A DNA stretch of 64,000 nucleotides, taken from IMG/VR virus record IMGVR_UViG_3300046557_000242, positions 1 through 64,000 of that record. One strand, written 5' to 3'. Positions 32,257-43,113 of the stretch are shown one piece after another. Source of the stretch: a virus. The notes beneath the pieces are model-generated. The model searched no databases, was not told the DNA's origin, and was given only the letters and a program-made list of their open reading frames with translations. The translations under genes and the position numbers were made by a program. Within the stretch, counting starts at the first letter, position 1, and every line of letters starts with the position of its first letter.

Positions 32257-32589
32257 ATGGAAGTCAGAACCACCCAGGACGGTCTGCTGCGAGCCTTCGG
32301 CCTGTTGATGGGCCAGCAGCGCACCGTCAAGCAGAAGCGGACCTACAGCTCGATCGGCAACACGATCCACGCAGCCCGCTGCCTGCGTAAGGACGAGGCA
32401 GCCGCCGTCGACGCCATCGTCGGCAAGCTCAATGCGATCGACCCCAACGACAAGGATAACAAGGAAGCGATCGAGGCCCTCTTCAAGGAGCTGGGCAAGC
32501 ATCCGATCCGCTTCGTGCCGAGGAAGCGCGAGCAGCGCATCGATTTCTCGAAGACCTACCCCTACCGCTCCACGAAGCGAGGCGGGTGA
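32257..32589 (+). CDS. Hypothetical protein
   Basis: A 110-residue protein with AAGGAGAG before ATG 32257. It has a helical central region (DEAAAVDAIVGKLNAIDPND) and a basic C-terminus (RFVPRKREQRIDFSKTYPY). It heads the operon with the ribonucleotide reductase. No family was recognised. Confidence 0.55.
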   Translation: MEVRTTQDGLLRAFGLLMGQQRTVKQKRTYSSIGNTIHAARCLRKDEAAAVDAIVGKLNAIDPNDKDNKEAIEALFKELGKHPIRFVPRKREQRIDFSKTYPYRSTKRGG

Positions 32590-32873
32590 TGCAGGTCCGC
32601 GGCACGCTGAAGAAGGCCCAGCGCGTCTCCATCCCGGGCGGCGGTTTCTCGCTGCGCGGCACGATCTGGAGCGACATCAAGAGCCAGTATAGCGACGGCT
32701 GGTTCATCTACACCGCGAAGGTGGTGGAGGAGATCGAGCCGAACGTCTTCCGGACCGCGACCGGCAACATCTACCGCATTGAAACCTGGGCGCCGCCGTC
32801 AAAGCCGACGTCCGACTACGACCCGCTCCCGCCGGACTGGCCGTACTGCGTTTTCCTCCCGAAAGACGAGTGA
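32589..32873 (+). CDS. Hypothetical protein
   Basis: A 94-residue, beta-rich protein overlapping the previous stop. It contains LRGTIWSDIKSQYSDGWFIY and FRTATGNIYRIETWAPP. It ends 4 bases before the ribonucleotide reductase gene and may be regulatory or structural to it; that is only inferred from position. Confidence 0.5.
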   Translation: MQVRGTLKKAQRVSIPGGGFSLRGTIWSDIKSQYSDGWFIYTAKVVEEIEPNVFRTATGNIYRIETWAPPSKPTSDYDPLPPDWPYCVFLPKDE

Positions 32874-32877
32874 CTGA

Positions 32878-36353
<3,476 letters not shown>

Positions 36354-36357
<4 letters not shown>

Positions 36358-36458
36358 GGTGGCACAAGCCTGACGCCGACGTGCTGAAGTGGACGGCGGT
36401 TTTTGCCGTTTGGTGCTTCTGCGCCTACGGCATCGCCCGCTGCATTGCGGGTCACTGA
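36354..36458 (+). CDS. Very small membrane peptide
   Basis: 34 codons, overlapping the nrdJ stop (ATGA) and the next start (TGATG). The peptide has one hydrophobic stretch ([20 protein letters not shown]). It could be a single-TM peptide. Support comes from the exact chain of overlaps on both sides. Confidence 0.45.
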
Positions 36459-36754
36459 TGCACCTGTTCGTCGCCAAGAGGAACAAGCGCCTCTGGATCA
36501 TCGACAAGGAAACGGATCAGGCGGTCTACACGCCGCCTGATTTCGTCTCCCTCCCGTCGAGGATTCCCCTCCACTCTCTGGCGTTCGACCTCATGAGGCT
36601 CGGCCGCCGTGACATCAACCGTATCGCAGCATTCGAATGGGAGTTCAGTAAGCGAAATGTTCTCCGAACTCGAAATTGTGGATCGGTGCCTGTTACTGTT
36701 CAAGAAGCCCGGAAGGTGGACGCAGAAGAGCTGCGCACGGGATGGGCGTGGTAA
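36458..36754 (+). CDS. Hypothetical protein
   Basis: A 98-residue protein starting over the stop of the small membrane peptide. The N-terminal part ([20 protein letters not shown]) looks like a real beta-hairpin protein. The C-terminal third overlaps the DUF6197-like gene in another frame for about 98 bases. The overlap is longer than usual here, so its 3' end may be non-functional. Confidence 0.45.
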   Translation: MHLFVAKRNKRLWIIDKETDQAVYTPPDFVSLPSRIPLHSLAFDLMRLGRRDINRIAAFEWEFSKRNVLRTRNCGSVPVTVQEARKVDAEELRTGWAW

Positions 36755-36986
36755 GCCGGTCCCCGTATTCAGCAAAGAGGCTCGCTCCTTCGACATTGAG
36801 GGGGCGATCCGACGAGCTGCTGGTGAAGAAGATCGAGGCGCGTATGCGCGCTTCGTCCCATTAATCAAAGGTCAGCTGGGCAAGCACCCGTTCGACTGGA
36901 ACGACCAGACGGGCCGTTGTCAAAAGGATGTGGTCCGCATGTTCGAGGATCTGGCTGACGAGTTCCGTTTTAAGGAGGCATCATGA
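36657..36986 (+). CDS. DUF6197-like protein
   Basis: A 109-residue protein with start at ATG 36657. VDRCLLLFKKPGRWTQKSCA, SFDIEGAIRRAAG and KDVVRMFEDLADEF match the pattern of the DUF6197 family: a Leu-Leu helix, Gly-x-Trp, Ala-x-Asp, then a Gly-Ala helix. These are small proteins common in phages and bacteria with no proven role. It overlaps the MazG-like gene by 4 bases. Confidence 0.6.
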   Translation: MFSELEIVDRCLLLFKKPGRWTQKSCARDGRGKPVPVFSKEARSFDIEGAIRRAAGEEDRGAYARFVPLIKGQLGKHPFDWNDQTGRCQKDVVRMFEDLADEFRFKEAS

Positions 36987-37393
36987 CCGTAGCGAACGAC
37001 AACTTTACAGAGGCTGACCTGATCGAACTGGAAAGATCGGTCAACGCCCTGGTGGCTATCTGCCACAAGATGAACAAGCACTGGTGGATCGACCCGATCA
37101 CCGGAGAAGACCTTCGCCAGAAAGACCTGATCGTCCCCACCAAGCTGCTGCTGACGGTCAGCGAGATCTGCGAGGCGATGGAGGCCGACCGCAAGGATCT
37201 GATGGACGACAAGCTGCCTCACCGCAAGGGACTCGAGGTCGAGCTTGCCGACGCCCTGATCCGGATCGGTGACCTGGGTGGAGCCCTGACGCTCAATCTC
37301 GGTGCCGCCGCCCGTGAGAAGTCTGCCTTCAACTTGGTTCGACCCGACCACAAGGCGGAGAACCGGGTCAAGAAGGGTGGAAAAAAGTACTGA
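36983..37393 (+). CDS. MazG-like all-alpha NTP pyrophosphohydrolase
   Basis: A 136-residue protein. KLLLTVSEICEAMEADRKDL (about residues 54-73) has the Glu-x-x-Glu-x3-Asp/Glu metal helix. LEVELADALIRIGDLGGAL (about 84-102) has the Glu-x-x-Asp of the second helix. This is the second member of the fold in the window (the other is at 30887), and it is closer to the MazG/RS21-C6 pattern with ELADALIRI. It should clean up non-canonical dNTPs downstream of NrdJ. ATGA overlap with the gene before it. Confidence 0.75.
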   Translation: MTVANDNFTEADLIELERSVNALVAICHKMNKHWWIDPITGEDLRQKDLIVPTKLLLTVSEICEAMEADRKDLMDDKLPHRKGLEVELADALIRIGDLGGALTLNLGAAAREKSAFNLVRPDHKAENRVKKGGKKY

Positions 37394-37420
37394 GACAGCA
37401 AGTTTTCGCTTGCTTTCTCG

Positions 37421-37436
37421 TGTGCTTGAATGCAAA
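37421..37436 (+). promoter_or_regulatory. Dispersed 16-bp palindrome, copy 14
   Basis: TGTGCTTGAATGCAAA, with a CTTGC half-site 12 bases upstream (37409-37413) and GCAAA at 37444-37448. It is 23 bases before the TTG start at 37460. Confidence 0.75.
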
Positions 37437-37459
37437 TACTACTGCAAAGGAGAAGACCA

Positions 37460-37849
37460 TTGGACTTGAATGAAGCAGAGAAGAAGGCCATCGATCTGGT
37501 GCTCAGTGAGATCGGCCTGCAGAACAAGATGTGGGGTCAGGCGAACGAAAGAGCGGACATCTCTCAGGGACAGCTCTTCGCTGGCGGTTTCGCTCAGCTC
37601 GAAGCCACCTTCGATCGCCGCTTCGGCTGGGATTTTGCCTTCAAGGCCGTCCCCGACACCTATCCGAAGGACTGGAGCGGCTTCCGCAGCTATGGCGGCG
37701 ACATCCCGAACATCGTCGTCGGCGTCGCCTTCCTGGTCCAGGAGATCAAGCGCCTGCTGATGAACGGCGAAGACCCGACCCGCCTCGCCCGGACCGCAGA
37801 GCAGCCCTACAACCCGGCAACGGGTCTGCCCAACCCCATCGAGACGTAA
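37460..37849 (+). CDS. Hypothetical protein, TTG start
   Basis: A 129-residue protein. TTG 37460 has AGGAG 7 bases upstream and the reading LDLNEAEKKAIDLVLSEIGL. It contains KMWGQANERADISQGQLFAG and WSGFRSYGGDIPNIVVGVAF, patterns shared by phage proteins of unknown function. An ATG at 37430 lies inside the palindrome and was not used. Confidence 0.6.
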   Translation: MDLNEAEKKAIDLVLSEIGLQNKMWGQANERADISQGQLFAGGFAQLEATFDRRFGWDFAFKAVPDTYPKDWSGFRSYGGDIPNIVVGVAFLVQEIKRLLMNGEDPTRLARTAEQPYNPATGLPNPIET

Positions 37850-37850
37850 G

Positions 37851-37964
37851 ATGTACGGCGTCTTCCTCGCCAACCACATCCTCGACGGTCTCGGCCTCTA
37901 CCTGGTCGTCACCGTCGCCGTCAAAATCGCCCGCGGTTACCCGCTCCACCGCTGGTTCTTTTAG
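37851..37964 (+). CDS. Very small membrane peptide
   Basis: 37 codons starting one base after the previous stop, with GACGTAAG upstream. Hydrophobic stretch HILDGLGLYLVVTVAVKIAR then basic RGYPLHRW. It is probably a single-TM peptide of unknown role. Confidence 0.4.
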   Translation: MYGVFLANHILDGLGLYLVVTVAVKIARGYPLHRWFF

Positions 37965-37974
37965 TCACCTCGCG

Positions 37975-37990
37975 TTTGTTTGAATGCAAC
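37975..37990 (+). promoter_or_regulatory. Dispersed 16-bp palindrome, copy 15
   Basis: TTTGTTTGAATGCAAC, 32 bases before ATG 38023. A perfect small hairpin, GCCTGCA-AA-TGCAGGC (37991-38006), follows it directly and includes another GCAAA. Confidence 0.7.
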
Positions 37991-38006
37991 GCCTGCAAAT
38001 GCAGGC
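37991..38006 (+). promoter_or_regulatory. Leader hairpin before the solute-binding-like gene
   Basis: GCCTGCAAATGCAGGC, a perfect 7-bp-arm inverted repeat between the palindrome and the AAGGAG ribosome site. It could form in the mRNA leader. Confidence 0.4.
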
Positions 38007-38022
38007 TCCAAAGGAGAACTAC

Positions 38023-38910
38023 ATGAAGAAATTCTTCCTGATCGCGGCGCTCGCCCTCGTCGGCGCGCTCACGATGTCGGCGCCCTCCCACGCCCAGGCT
38101 GCGAAGTTCCGGCTCTGCACCGGCAACTCCGAGCTGAACTACGCCAAGGCCGGCCACTACCTGAAGCAGCGCGCTCAGAACGTGGACGTCGTCTACACGA
38201 AGGGCTCGATCGACAACCTCGACAAGATCGTGGCCGGCGAGTGCGACGGCGGCTTCGTCCAGTCCGACGCGCTGATGGTCTATTCCAGCCGCAACGCCAA
38301 GGCGATCTCGACGCTGGAGCGTGCCGGCGTGCTCTACCAGGAGCAGGTCCACATGATCTGCAACCGCAAGTACGACCTCGGTCGCATGGTGAACCTCAAG
38401 AAGGACATGACCATCGCAGTCGGCGTCGACGGCTCCGGCGGCAACACGACCTGGGCCGCCTTCGTCATGGCGGACAAGGATCGCTACGGCAAGGTCAGCA
38501 CGTCGCCGCTCTCGGGTGACCGCATGCTCTCGGCAGTCGCTGACGGTTCGCTGGTCCAGTGCGGCCTGATCGTCACGGCGCTGAATGCTCCGTTTATCAA
38601 GAACGAAGTGCAGAAGGCCGGCGACACGGTGATCCTGGTGGGCACCGACGACCGCGACATGACCAAGACGGCGAAGGACGCTCGCGGCCAGGCTGTCTAC
38701 ACCTACGGTGAGATCCCCGCGGACACCTACCCGCGCATCCAGCCGTCCGGCACGGTCTACGGCACGAAGTCGGTTGGCACGGTCCAGGTCGACGCGGTGT
38801 TCGTCGCCAACGTCGATTGGATCAACGCTCACGAGGACGACTACAACAAGATCCTCCGTGGCTTCAACGCTGCCAAGCCCGACATCCAGAAGCTCGCGAA
38901 GCCCCAGTAA
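38023..38910 (+). CDS. Secreted TAXI/periplasmic solute-binding-like protein
   Basis: A 295-residue protein with AAGGAGAA before ATG 38023. The first 26 residues are a clear signal peptide (MKKFFLIAALALVGALTMSA, ending SHAQA). The mature part looks like a two-lobed periplasmic binding protein of the TAXI/NMT1 group: FRLCTGNSELNYAKAGHYLK, then GECDGGFVQSDALMV, IAVGVDGSGGNTTWAAF and DRMLSAVADGSLVQCGLIV. No transporter genes are nearby. It has its own palindrome, leader hairpin and downstream hairpin, like a moron. The ligand and reason for phage carriage are unknown. Confidence 0.75.
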   Translation: MKKFFLIAALALVGALTMSAPSHAQAAKFRLCTGNSELNYAKAGHYLKQRAQNVDVVYTKGSIDNLDKIVAGECDGGFVQSDALMVYSSRNAKAISTLERAGVLYQEQVHMICNRKYDLGRMVNLKKDMTIAVGVDGSGGNTTWAAFVMADKDRYGKVSTSPLSGDRMLSAVADGSLVQCGLIVTALNAPFIKNEVQKAGDTVILVGTDDRDMTKTAKDARGQAVYTYGEIPADTYPRIQPSGTVYGTKSVGTVQVDAVFVANVDWINAHEDDYNKILRGFNAAKPDIQKLAKPQ

Positions 38911-38943
38911 TAGCAACGGATTGTATGGATAGAATCCATGCAA

Positions 38944-38975
38944 TGCCCCCGGCGTCTAATTTGGACGCCGGGGCA
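38944..38975 (+). terminator. Hairpin terminator after the solute-binding-like gene
   Basis: TGCCCCCGGCGTC pairs with GACGCCGGGGCA (one bulged C) around a 7-base loop. No immediate T-run follows, though TTTT occurs about 18 bases on. It probably ends the transcript of the 38023 gene. Confidence 0.6.
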
Positions 38976-39022
38976 GTTCCGGTAGACGCCTTTTGATTTG
39001 GAAATTTTTCGGAGTGCCTACG

Positions 39023-39511
39023 ATGTCAGATAAGCAGAATACAGATCAAGAGATGCTCTCGTTCATCAGCGAGGCGCGTAAGTTCCTCAAGTTCGTCCAG
39101 AACCCCGAGTGGTCAGGCTCGGCTGAGCTGACTGACGACGAGCAGCTTGACGAGATGAAGACCCATCTCGCCAAGACCCGCGAACGATCCTCTCTCCCCG
39201 ATAAGACCGTGATGCACTCGGTCCGCGACAGCGAGACCGGCCTGGTGCTGGCAATGACCGGCAACACGCCAGAGGCCGCCGAGCGCGCTCGCTTCCTGAC
39301 GGGGCTGATGCGTTCGCTACCGCGCCTGCTTGGGGCGATCGAGGACTCGTTCGTCGATGCCGCGTTCGCGAATGAGCGCATCAAGGAGCTGATCACGTCC
39401 AACAACGAGAAGCTTTTTGAAAACCGGGCTCAGCGCGACGACATCCGCCAGCTCAAGGCTCAGGTCGACCTGCTCCTGAAGGCAGTGCAGATCCCGCCGG
39501 AGGCTGTGTGA
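39023..39511 (+). CDS. Hypothetical coiled-coil-like protein
   Basis: A 162-residue protein with GGAG before ATG 39023. It is helical throughout, with heptad-like spacing at the C-terminus (RDDIRQLKAQVDLLLKAV). It starts the operon containing thyX. No palindrome copy is obvious upstream. No family was recognised. Confidence 0.55.
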   Translation: MSDKQNTDQEMLSFISEARKFLKFVQNPEWSGSAELTDDEQLDEMKTHLAKTRERSSLPDKTVMHSVRDSETGLVLAMTGNTPEAAERARFLTGLMRSLPRLLGAIEDSFVDAAFANERIKELITSNNEKLFENRAQRDDIRQLKAQVDLLLKAVQIPPEAV

Positions 39512-39512
39512 C

Positions 39513-39722
39513 ATGTCATCGGAATTGTCAAAAACCATCGTGAAATTCCTCCCGCCGGAGGACGTCGGTGAAGATCAGTCCGGCTGGTGGATTCTTCACA
39601 TGGAACCGCGAGACGACGGCGACATGGGGCCGAACGGCGAAGGGTACAGCTGGGACGCCGTTGGCCCATTCGACACTGAAGATGAAGCAAAGCGCATCCT
39701 GAAGGAGAATGCAAGCGCATGA
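39513..39722 (+). CDS. Hypothetical small acidic protein
   Basis: A 69-residue acidic protein with SGWWILHMEPRDDGDMGPNG and SWDAVGPFDTEDEAKRILKE. The GPFDTEDEA segment is common in small phage proteins with a beta-beta-alpha layout. It overlaps the thyX start by 4 bases. Confidence 0.55.
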   Translation: MSSELSKTIVKFLPPEDVGEDQSGWWILHMEPRDDGDMGPNGEGYSWDAVGPFDTEDEAKRILKENASA

Positions 39723-40696
39723 CAATCTCTGCAACGAAAATTTTGCACAGCATTTCGCCCGAGCAAATCGAACTGAAAACGGTACTTGCACGTTATCCGC
39801 GCTTCATCCATGCGGAAGAGCTGACGCACCGCGTTCTCAGCTCGACGCCCGACATGATCATCGAGATCAACGATGGCCTGATGTACGACCGCAATCTGTC
39901 ACGGAACGCTTCCAGCTCCCGTGCGATCCCCGTGCAGCGGTTGATCGACGACATCCTGCGCGACACGGCGATGCCGATCCACTGGGGCAAGAACCAGAAG
40001 GGCATGCAGGCGGACATCGAGCTGACGGACTACATCAAGAACCCCTTTGCGAATGATAATGTGCTGCTTGGATCGCTGCTGTCTCCGCAGCAGATGTGGT
40101 GCGAGGCGCGCGATCATGCCATCGCATTCGCAAACGCCTACGACCAAGCTGGCTACCACAAGCAGGTCGTCAACCGTCTGTTGGAGCCCTTCTCCCACAT
40201 CAACGTCCTGATCACGGCGACGGACTGGGACAACTTCTTCGAGCTGCGCGACCACAAGGATGCCCAGCCCGAGATCCAGGCACTTGCAGTCGCGATCAAG
40301 GAGGCGTTTGCAGACAGCGTGCCGCAGCAATTGCAGCCGGGCCAGTGGCATTTGCCTTACGTGACCGAACACGAGCAGGAGTGGCTGGAGCTGGAGACCC
40401 AGAAGAAAATCTCTGTCGCCCGCTGCGCTCGCACCTCCTACCTGACGCATGAGGGTAAGCACCCCCTGATTCAGCAGGACCTCCGCCTGTTCAACGACCT
40501 GGTAGGAGCCCGGCCGCTGCACGCATCGCCGGCTGAGCACCAGGCAACGCCTGACGTCTACATCAAGGGTCACATTGGCCCCTATGGCGAATACCGGGTC
40601 GGCCGCTGGCAGGACCAGAGCCTGCACGGCAACTTCCGCGGCTGGCAACAGAACCGCAAATCCATCGAACGACAAATCTACAAAGAGGCAGCATGA
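39719..40696 (+). CDS. thyX: FAD-dependent thymidylate synthase (ThyX-like)
   Basis: A 325-residue protein. ELTHRVLS...RNLSRNASSSRAIPV (about residues 35-73) fits the ThyX signature (His-Arg, then Asn and Ser-Arg). The C-terminal half has KKISVARCARTSYLTHEGKH and LVGARPLHASPAEHQATPDV, conserved in longer phage-type ThyX proteins. It should methylate dUMP to dTMP with flavin and methylene-tetrahydrofolate. It is longer than bacterial ThyX (~230-250) but similar to phage forms. It complements the reductase, deaminase and kinase genes in this window. Confidence 0.85.
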   Translation: MTISATKILHSISPEQIELKTVLARYPRFIHAEELTHRVLSSTPDMIIEINDGLMYDRNLSRNASSSRAIPVQRLIDDILRDTAMPIHWGKNQKGMQADIELTDYIKNPFANDNVLLGSLLSPQQMWCEARDHAIAFANAYDQAGYHKQVVNRLLEPFSHINVLITATDWDNFFELRDHKDAQPEIQALAVAIKEAFADSVPQQLQPGQWHLPYVTEHEQEWLELETQKKISVARCARTSYLTHEGKHPLIQQDLRLFNDLVGARPLHASPAEHQATPDVYIKGHIGPYGEYRVGRWQDQSLHGNFRGWQQNRKSIERQIYKEAA

Positions 40697-41016
40697 CCAA
40701 GATCGCCAACGCTTACTATTCGGCAGTTGTTGCCCACAAGGAAGTCGACGGTCTCTACCACGCGACCTACGGCATCCCGGGACACTCGCCGGAGTGGGTG
40801 CTTGGCAGGAACGGACAGCCGGAGACATTTCGAGATCACGATCAAGCGATGCTCGCCGGCTTCCGTCTGATGGTGGCTAAATTGAACCGAGCCCGACACG
40901 AGCAGGACTTCCGCGTGAAGGGACACCAACACGGCAACAAAACGACGAGGGTTTGGATCGCGCCGACAGATAGCCGCGAACCGACCGTCGATCAGGTATT
41001 CGGAAAGAAGCAATGA
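40693..41016 (+). CDS. Hypothetical protein
   Basis: A 107-residue protein, ATGA overlap with thyX. Contains KIANAYYSAVVAHKEVDGLY and LNRARHEQDFRVKGHQHGNK. No family was recognised. It may be an accessory gene of the thyX operon. Confidence 0.5.
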   Translation: MTKIANAYYSAVVAHKEVDGLYHATYGIPGHSPEWVLGRNGQPETFRDHDQAMLAGFRLMVAKLNRARHEQDFRVKGHQHGNKTTRVWIAPTDSREPTVDQVFGKKQ

Positions 41017-41195
41017 GCAAGCAGCACTTCGTCAACTACACCATCAACGGGAAGCACTACCAGGTCGGCCCTTATGCTTCTCAGCCCGAAGCCGACACGC
41101 ACTACCAAGACATCAAGAGCTACGCCGGTATCACCAACTGCTGGATTGGAAACACGCGGGACGCGAGCCGCATCCGACCCGGAGAGGCGCAATGA
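41013..41195 (+). CDS. Hypothetical small protein
   Basis: A 60-residue protein with NYTINGKHYQVGPYASQPEA and YAGITNCWIGNTRDASRIR. The strand-helix-strand pattern with a Tyr-Gln-Val-Gly-Pro-Tyr turn is common in small phage beta-alpha proteins. Overlaps both neighbours by 4 bases. Confidence 0.5.
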   Translation: MSKQHFVNYTINGKHYQVGPYASQPEADTHYQDIKSYAGITNCWIGNTRDASRIRPGEAQ

Positions 41196-41473
41196 GTCTG
41201 ACCGAGCAGTTGGAAGCCGCGAAGGCTGAGGTCGCCCGGCTCGAACGGATCGCGGCGACCGCCACCTGCCGGGAGCTGGGCTGCGACATGCAGACGTTCG
41301 GCGGCTGCTGCGCCAGCTGCGACGACAGGAAGGACACCTGCATCTGTTCGGTGCCGGTCCATAAATGCACCCGCTGCGGCGACTGTGACTATGGTGAGAA
41401 CGAGGAAGCAGAGCGGATCAGGGCCGATTGCAAGCGGATCCGTGATCCGCTCTTTGAGACAGCCGATGCCTGA
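41192..41473 (+). CDS. Cys-rich, probable zinc-ribbon protein
   Basis: A 93-residue protein. A helical start (LEAAKAEVARLERIAATATC) is followed by about 11 Cys in ELGCDMQTFGGCCASCDDRK, DTCICSVPVH and KCTRCGDCDY, which could bind two or more zinc ions. Upstream of the excisionase and overlapping it by 8 bases. Function is unknown. Confidence 0.55.
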   Translation: MSLTEQLEAAKAEVARLERIAATATCRELGCDMQTFGGCCASCDDRKDTCICSVPVHKCTRCGDCDYGENEEAERIRADCKRIRDPLFETADA

Positions 41474-41858
41474 GTACGCAAACGACAACGCGGTCCAGAC
41501 CGACATCGGCGTGATCAGAAGAGACACGCCGCTGCGGCTGGAAGTTGCCGCTCGACTCGCCTTTCCGGACGGGTCTATGAAACTGGCGAGCCTACGTCGC
41601 GAGATCGCTCGCGGTCGGCTCACCTACGAAGTGATCGCGGGCAAGCACTACACCACGCTCGCCAACATCGAGGCTATGAGAGAGTTATGTCGCGTAACAG
41701 CAAAGGCCCCCGTCTCTACAAGCGACCTTCCCGACGCGAGGGCGGCAAATTCAAACCTGCGATGTGGGTCGTCCGAGATAAGCAAAAGGTCGTCTCCACA
41801 GGAATTGCTGCGGGAGCGGATGAGACTGCGCCGCCAATCGAGGCAGAGCAGTTCCTGA
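41466..41858 (+). CDS. Excisionase-like small DNA-binding protein
   Basis: A 130-residue protein. LRLEVAARLAFPDGSMKLAS, then LRREIARGRLTYEVIAGKHY and TTLANIEAMRELC form the winged-helix excisionase pattern often found next to integrases in rhizobial prophages. The conserved region is residues ~18-72. The rest (about residue 75 onward) lies in the same DNA as the integrase start in another frame and is Arg/Ser-rich, so it may be an unstructured tail. It should direct excision against the attP core 1 kb downstream. Confidence 0.65.
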   Translation: MPEYANDNAVQTDIGVIRRDTPLRLEVAARLAFPDGSMKLASLRREIARGRLTYEVIAGKHYTTLANIEAMRELCRVTAKAPVSTSDLPDARAANSNLRCGSSEISKRSSPQELLRERMRLRRQSRQSSS

Positions 41859-42895
41859 GCAAATACCTGGCCGAGAAATTCGATCCTACTCGGCGCGCCA
41901 AGGACATCGCCAACATCCTGATCGGCGAGGTCCTCGTGATCTACGATCAGGACAAGGGCGGCGCCGACAATCCAGACAAGAACCTGTCCGGTCACATCGA
42001 GCGCCTCAATGAGTTCTGGGGCGACAAGTACCTGATCGAGGTCAACCCGAAGACCTGTCGGGACTACGTCAAGACCCGTCCTGGCATCGGCGGCGCACGG
42101 CGGGACCTCGAAGTGCTGCGCGCGGCCATCAACAATCACTCCGGCCAGAACCTGCACTTCGGCACGGTCAACGTGACGCTGCCGGCGAAGGGCGAGTCCC
42201 GCAAGGACTGGATCACGCGGCGCGAGGCTGCCGCGATCATCTGGGCTGCCTGGCGTTACCGCGAGGTCCAGACCATCCATCGCGGCGAGCGTAAGGGCGA
42301 AGAGGTCATCACCGACAAACGACCGCTTCGGCATGTCGCCCGCTTCCTGCTGATCGGCTGCTACACCGGAACCCGGGCCGGAGCCATCGCCTCAGCCTCG
42401 GTCAAGAAGGAGACGGGCAAATCGTTCGTCGACCTGGAGGCTGGCCTCTACTATCGACTCGCGATCGGCAAGCAGGCGACCAAGAAGCAGCAGCCCGTGG
42501 CACCGCTGCCGCCCCGGCTGCTGGCGCACATGCGGCGCTGGGTGGATCGCGGGATCGTCGCCGAGAACTTCGTCGAGTTCCGGGGCAAGCCGGTCAAGCG
42601 GGTCAAGAAGGGCTTCGCCAGCGCGGTGCGTCTGTCCGGGGTCAACGTCAAGGTCACGCCGCACACGCTGCGGCACACGGCAGCGACTTGGCTGATGCAG
42701 GCGGGCGTCGACGAGTGGGAGGCGGCCGGCTATCTCGGCATGTCAGTCGAGGTGCTGCGCGAGGTCTACGGCCACCATCATCCGGACTATATGAAGGGCG
42801 CCGTCGCAGGCATCACCAAGAAGACCAAGGGTTCCAAACCCAAGGAATCTGTACCCCAACCTGTACCCCAGAAGCGGTTGCAGAAATCAGCGTAG
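41687..42895 (+). CDS. int: Tyrosine site-specific integrase
   Basis: A 402-residue protein with the catalytic residues of tyrosine recombinases. Arg230 is in CYTGTRAGAI, HTLRH supplies His326, Arg329 and His330, GHHHPD gives the second His position, and Tyr368 (HHHPDYMKG) is the nucleophile. The N-terminal ~170 residues carry arm-binding and core-binding domains. The Pro/Val-rich end (SVPQPVPQK) is encoded by a CTGTACCCCA repeat. The excisionase-like gene overlaps its start by 172 bases. The attP core lies 31 bases after its stop. Confidence 0.93.
   Translation: MSRNSKGPRLYKRPSRREGGKFKPAMWVVRDKQKVVSTGIAAGADETAPPIEAEQFLSKYLAEKFDPTRRAKDIANILIGEVLVIYDQDKGGADNPDKNLSGHIERLNEFWGDKYLIEVNPKTCRDYVKTRPGIGGARRDLEVLRAAINNHSGQNLHFGTVNVTLPAKGESRKDWITRREAAAIIWAAWRYREVQTIHRGERKGEEVITDKRPLRHVARFLLIGCYTGTRAGAIASASVKKETGKSFVDLEAGLYYRLAIGKQATKKQQPVAPLPPRLLAHMRRWVDRGIVAENFVEFRGKPVKRVKKGFASAVRLSGVNVKVTPHTLRHTAATWLMQAGVDEWEAAGYLGMSVEVLREVYGHHHPDYMKGAVAGITKKTKGSKPKESVPQPVPQKRLQKSA
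42848..42871 (+). repeat. Left CTGTACCCCA repeat (candidate arm-type integrase site)
   Basis: Two tandem CTGTACCCCA units, 11 bp apart, inside the last codons of int. They match 43056-43078 on the other side of the attP core almost exactly. They are probable arm-type binding sites (inference). Confidence 0.55.
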
Positions 42896-42925
42896 GAGAT
42901 TATGATGTTGTTTCAAGGGTTTAGA

Positions 42926-42970
42926 TGGTCGGAGTGGCAGGATTCGAACCTGCGACCCCTGCGTCCCGAA
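42926..42970 (-). other. attP core: 3' half of a tRNA-Pro(CGG) gene
   Basis: On the - strand, the sequence starts in an anticodon loop (TTCGGGA, anticodon CGG). It then reads the anticodon 3' stem CGCAG, variable loop, T-arm GCAGG-TTCGAAT-CCTGC, acceptor 3' half CACTCCG, and ACCA. This is the 3' half of a host tRNA-Pro gene, which integration would restore. There is no 5' half, so it is not a tRNA gene. It lies 31 bases after the int stop, typical for attP. Confidence 0.88.
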
Positions 42971-43055
42971 CATAGGGGCAGGCCTATCCTGCATTGATTT
43001 TATTGGGGTTTTTGGCGTCTCTTGATCTGAACTTTCCCATTTTGTTCACGGTCAT

Positions 43056-43078
43056 TCTGTACCCAATCTGTACCCCAG
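43056..43078 (+). repeat. Right CTGTACCC(C)A repeat (candidate arm-type integrase site)
   Basis: CTGTACCC-AATCTGTACCCCAG repeats the left arm with one base missing. It sits 86 bases beyond the attP core. Together they flank the core as arm sites would. Confidence 0.55.
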
Positions 43079-43113
43079 CCCAATCGTCCACCATCCGTTC
43101 TATCGAGGAAATC

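Noticed and set aside
39708-39719. GAATGCAAGCGC before thyX as another palindrome copy
   Set aside because: Only the right half is present; there is no TTTGC arm at the right distance, and it lies in coding sequence.
42926-42970. A tRNA gene
   Set aside because: Only the 3' half (anticodon loop to CCA) is present; no D-arm or acceptor 5' half is found, so it is an attachment core.
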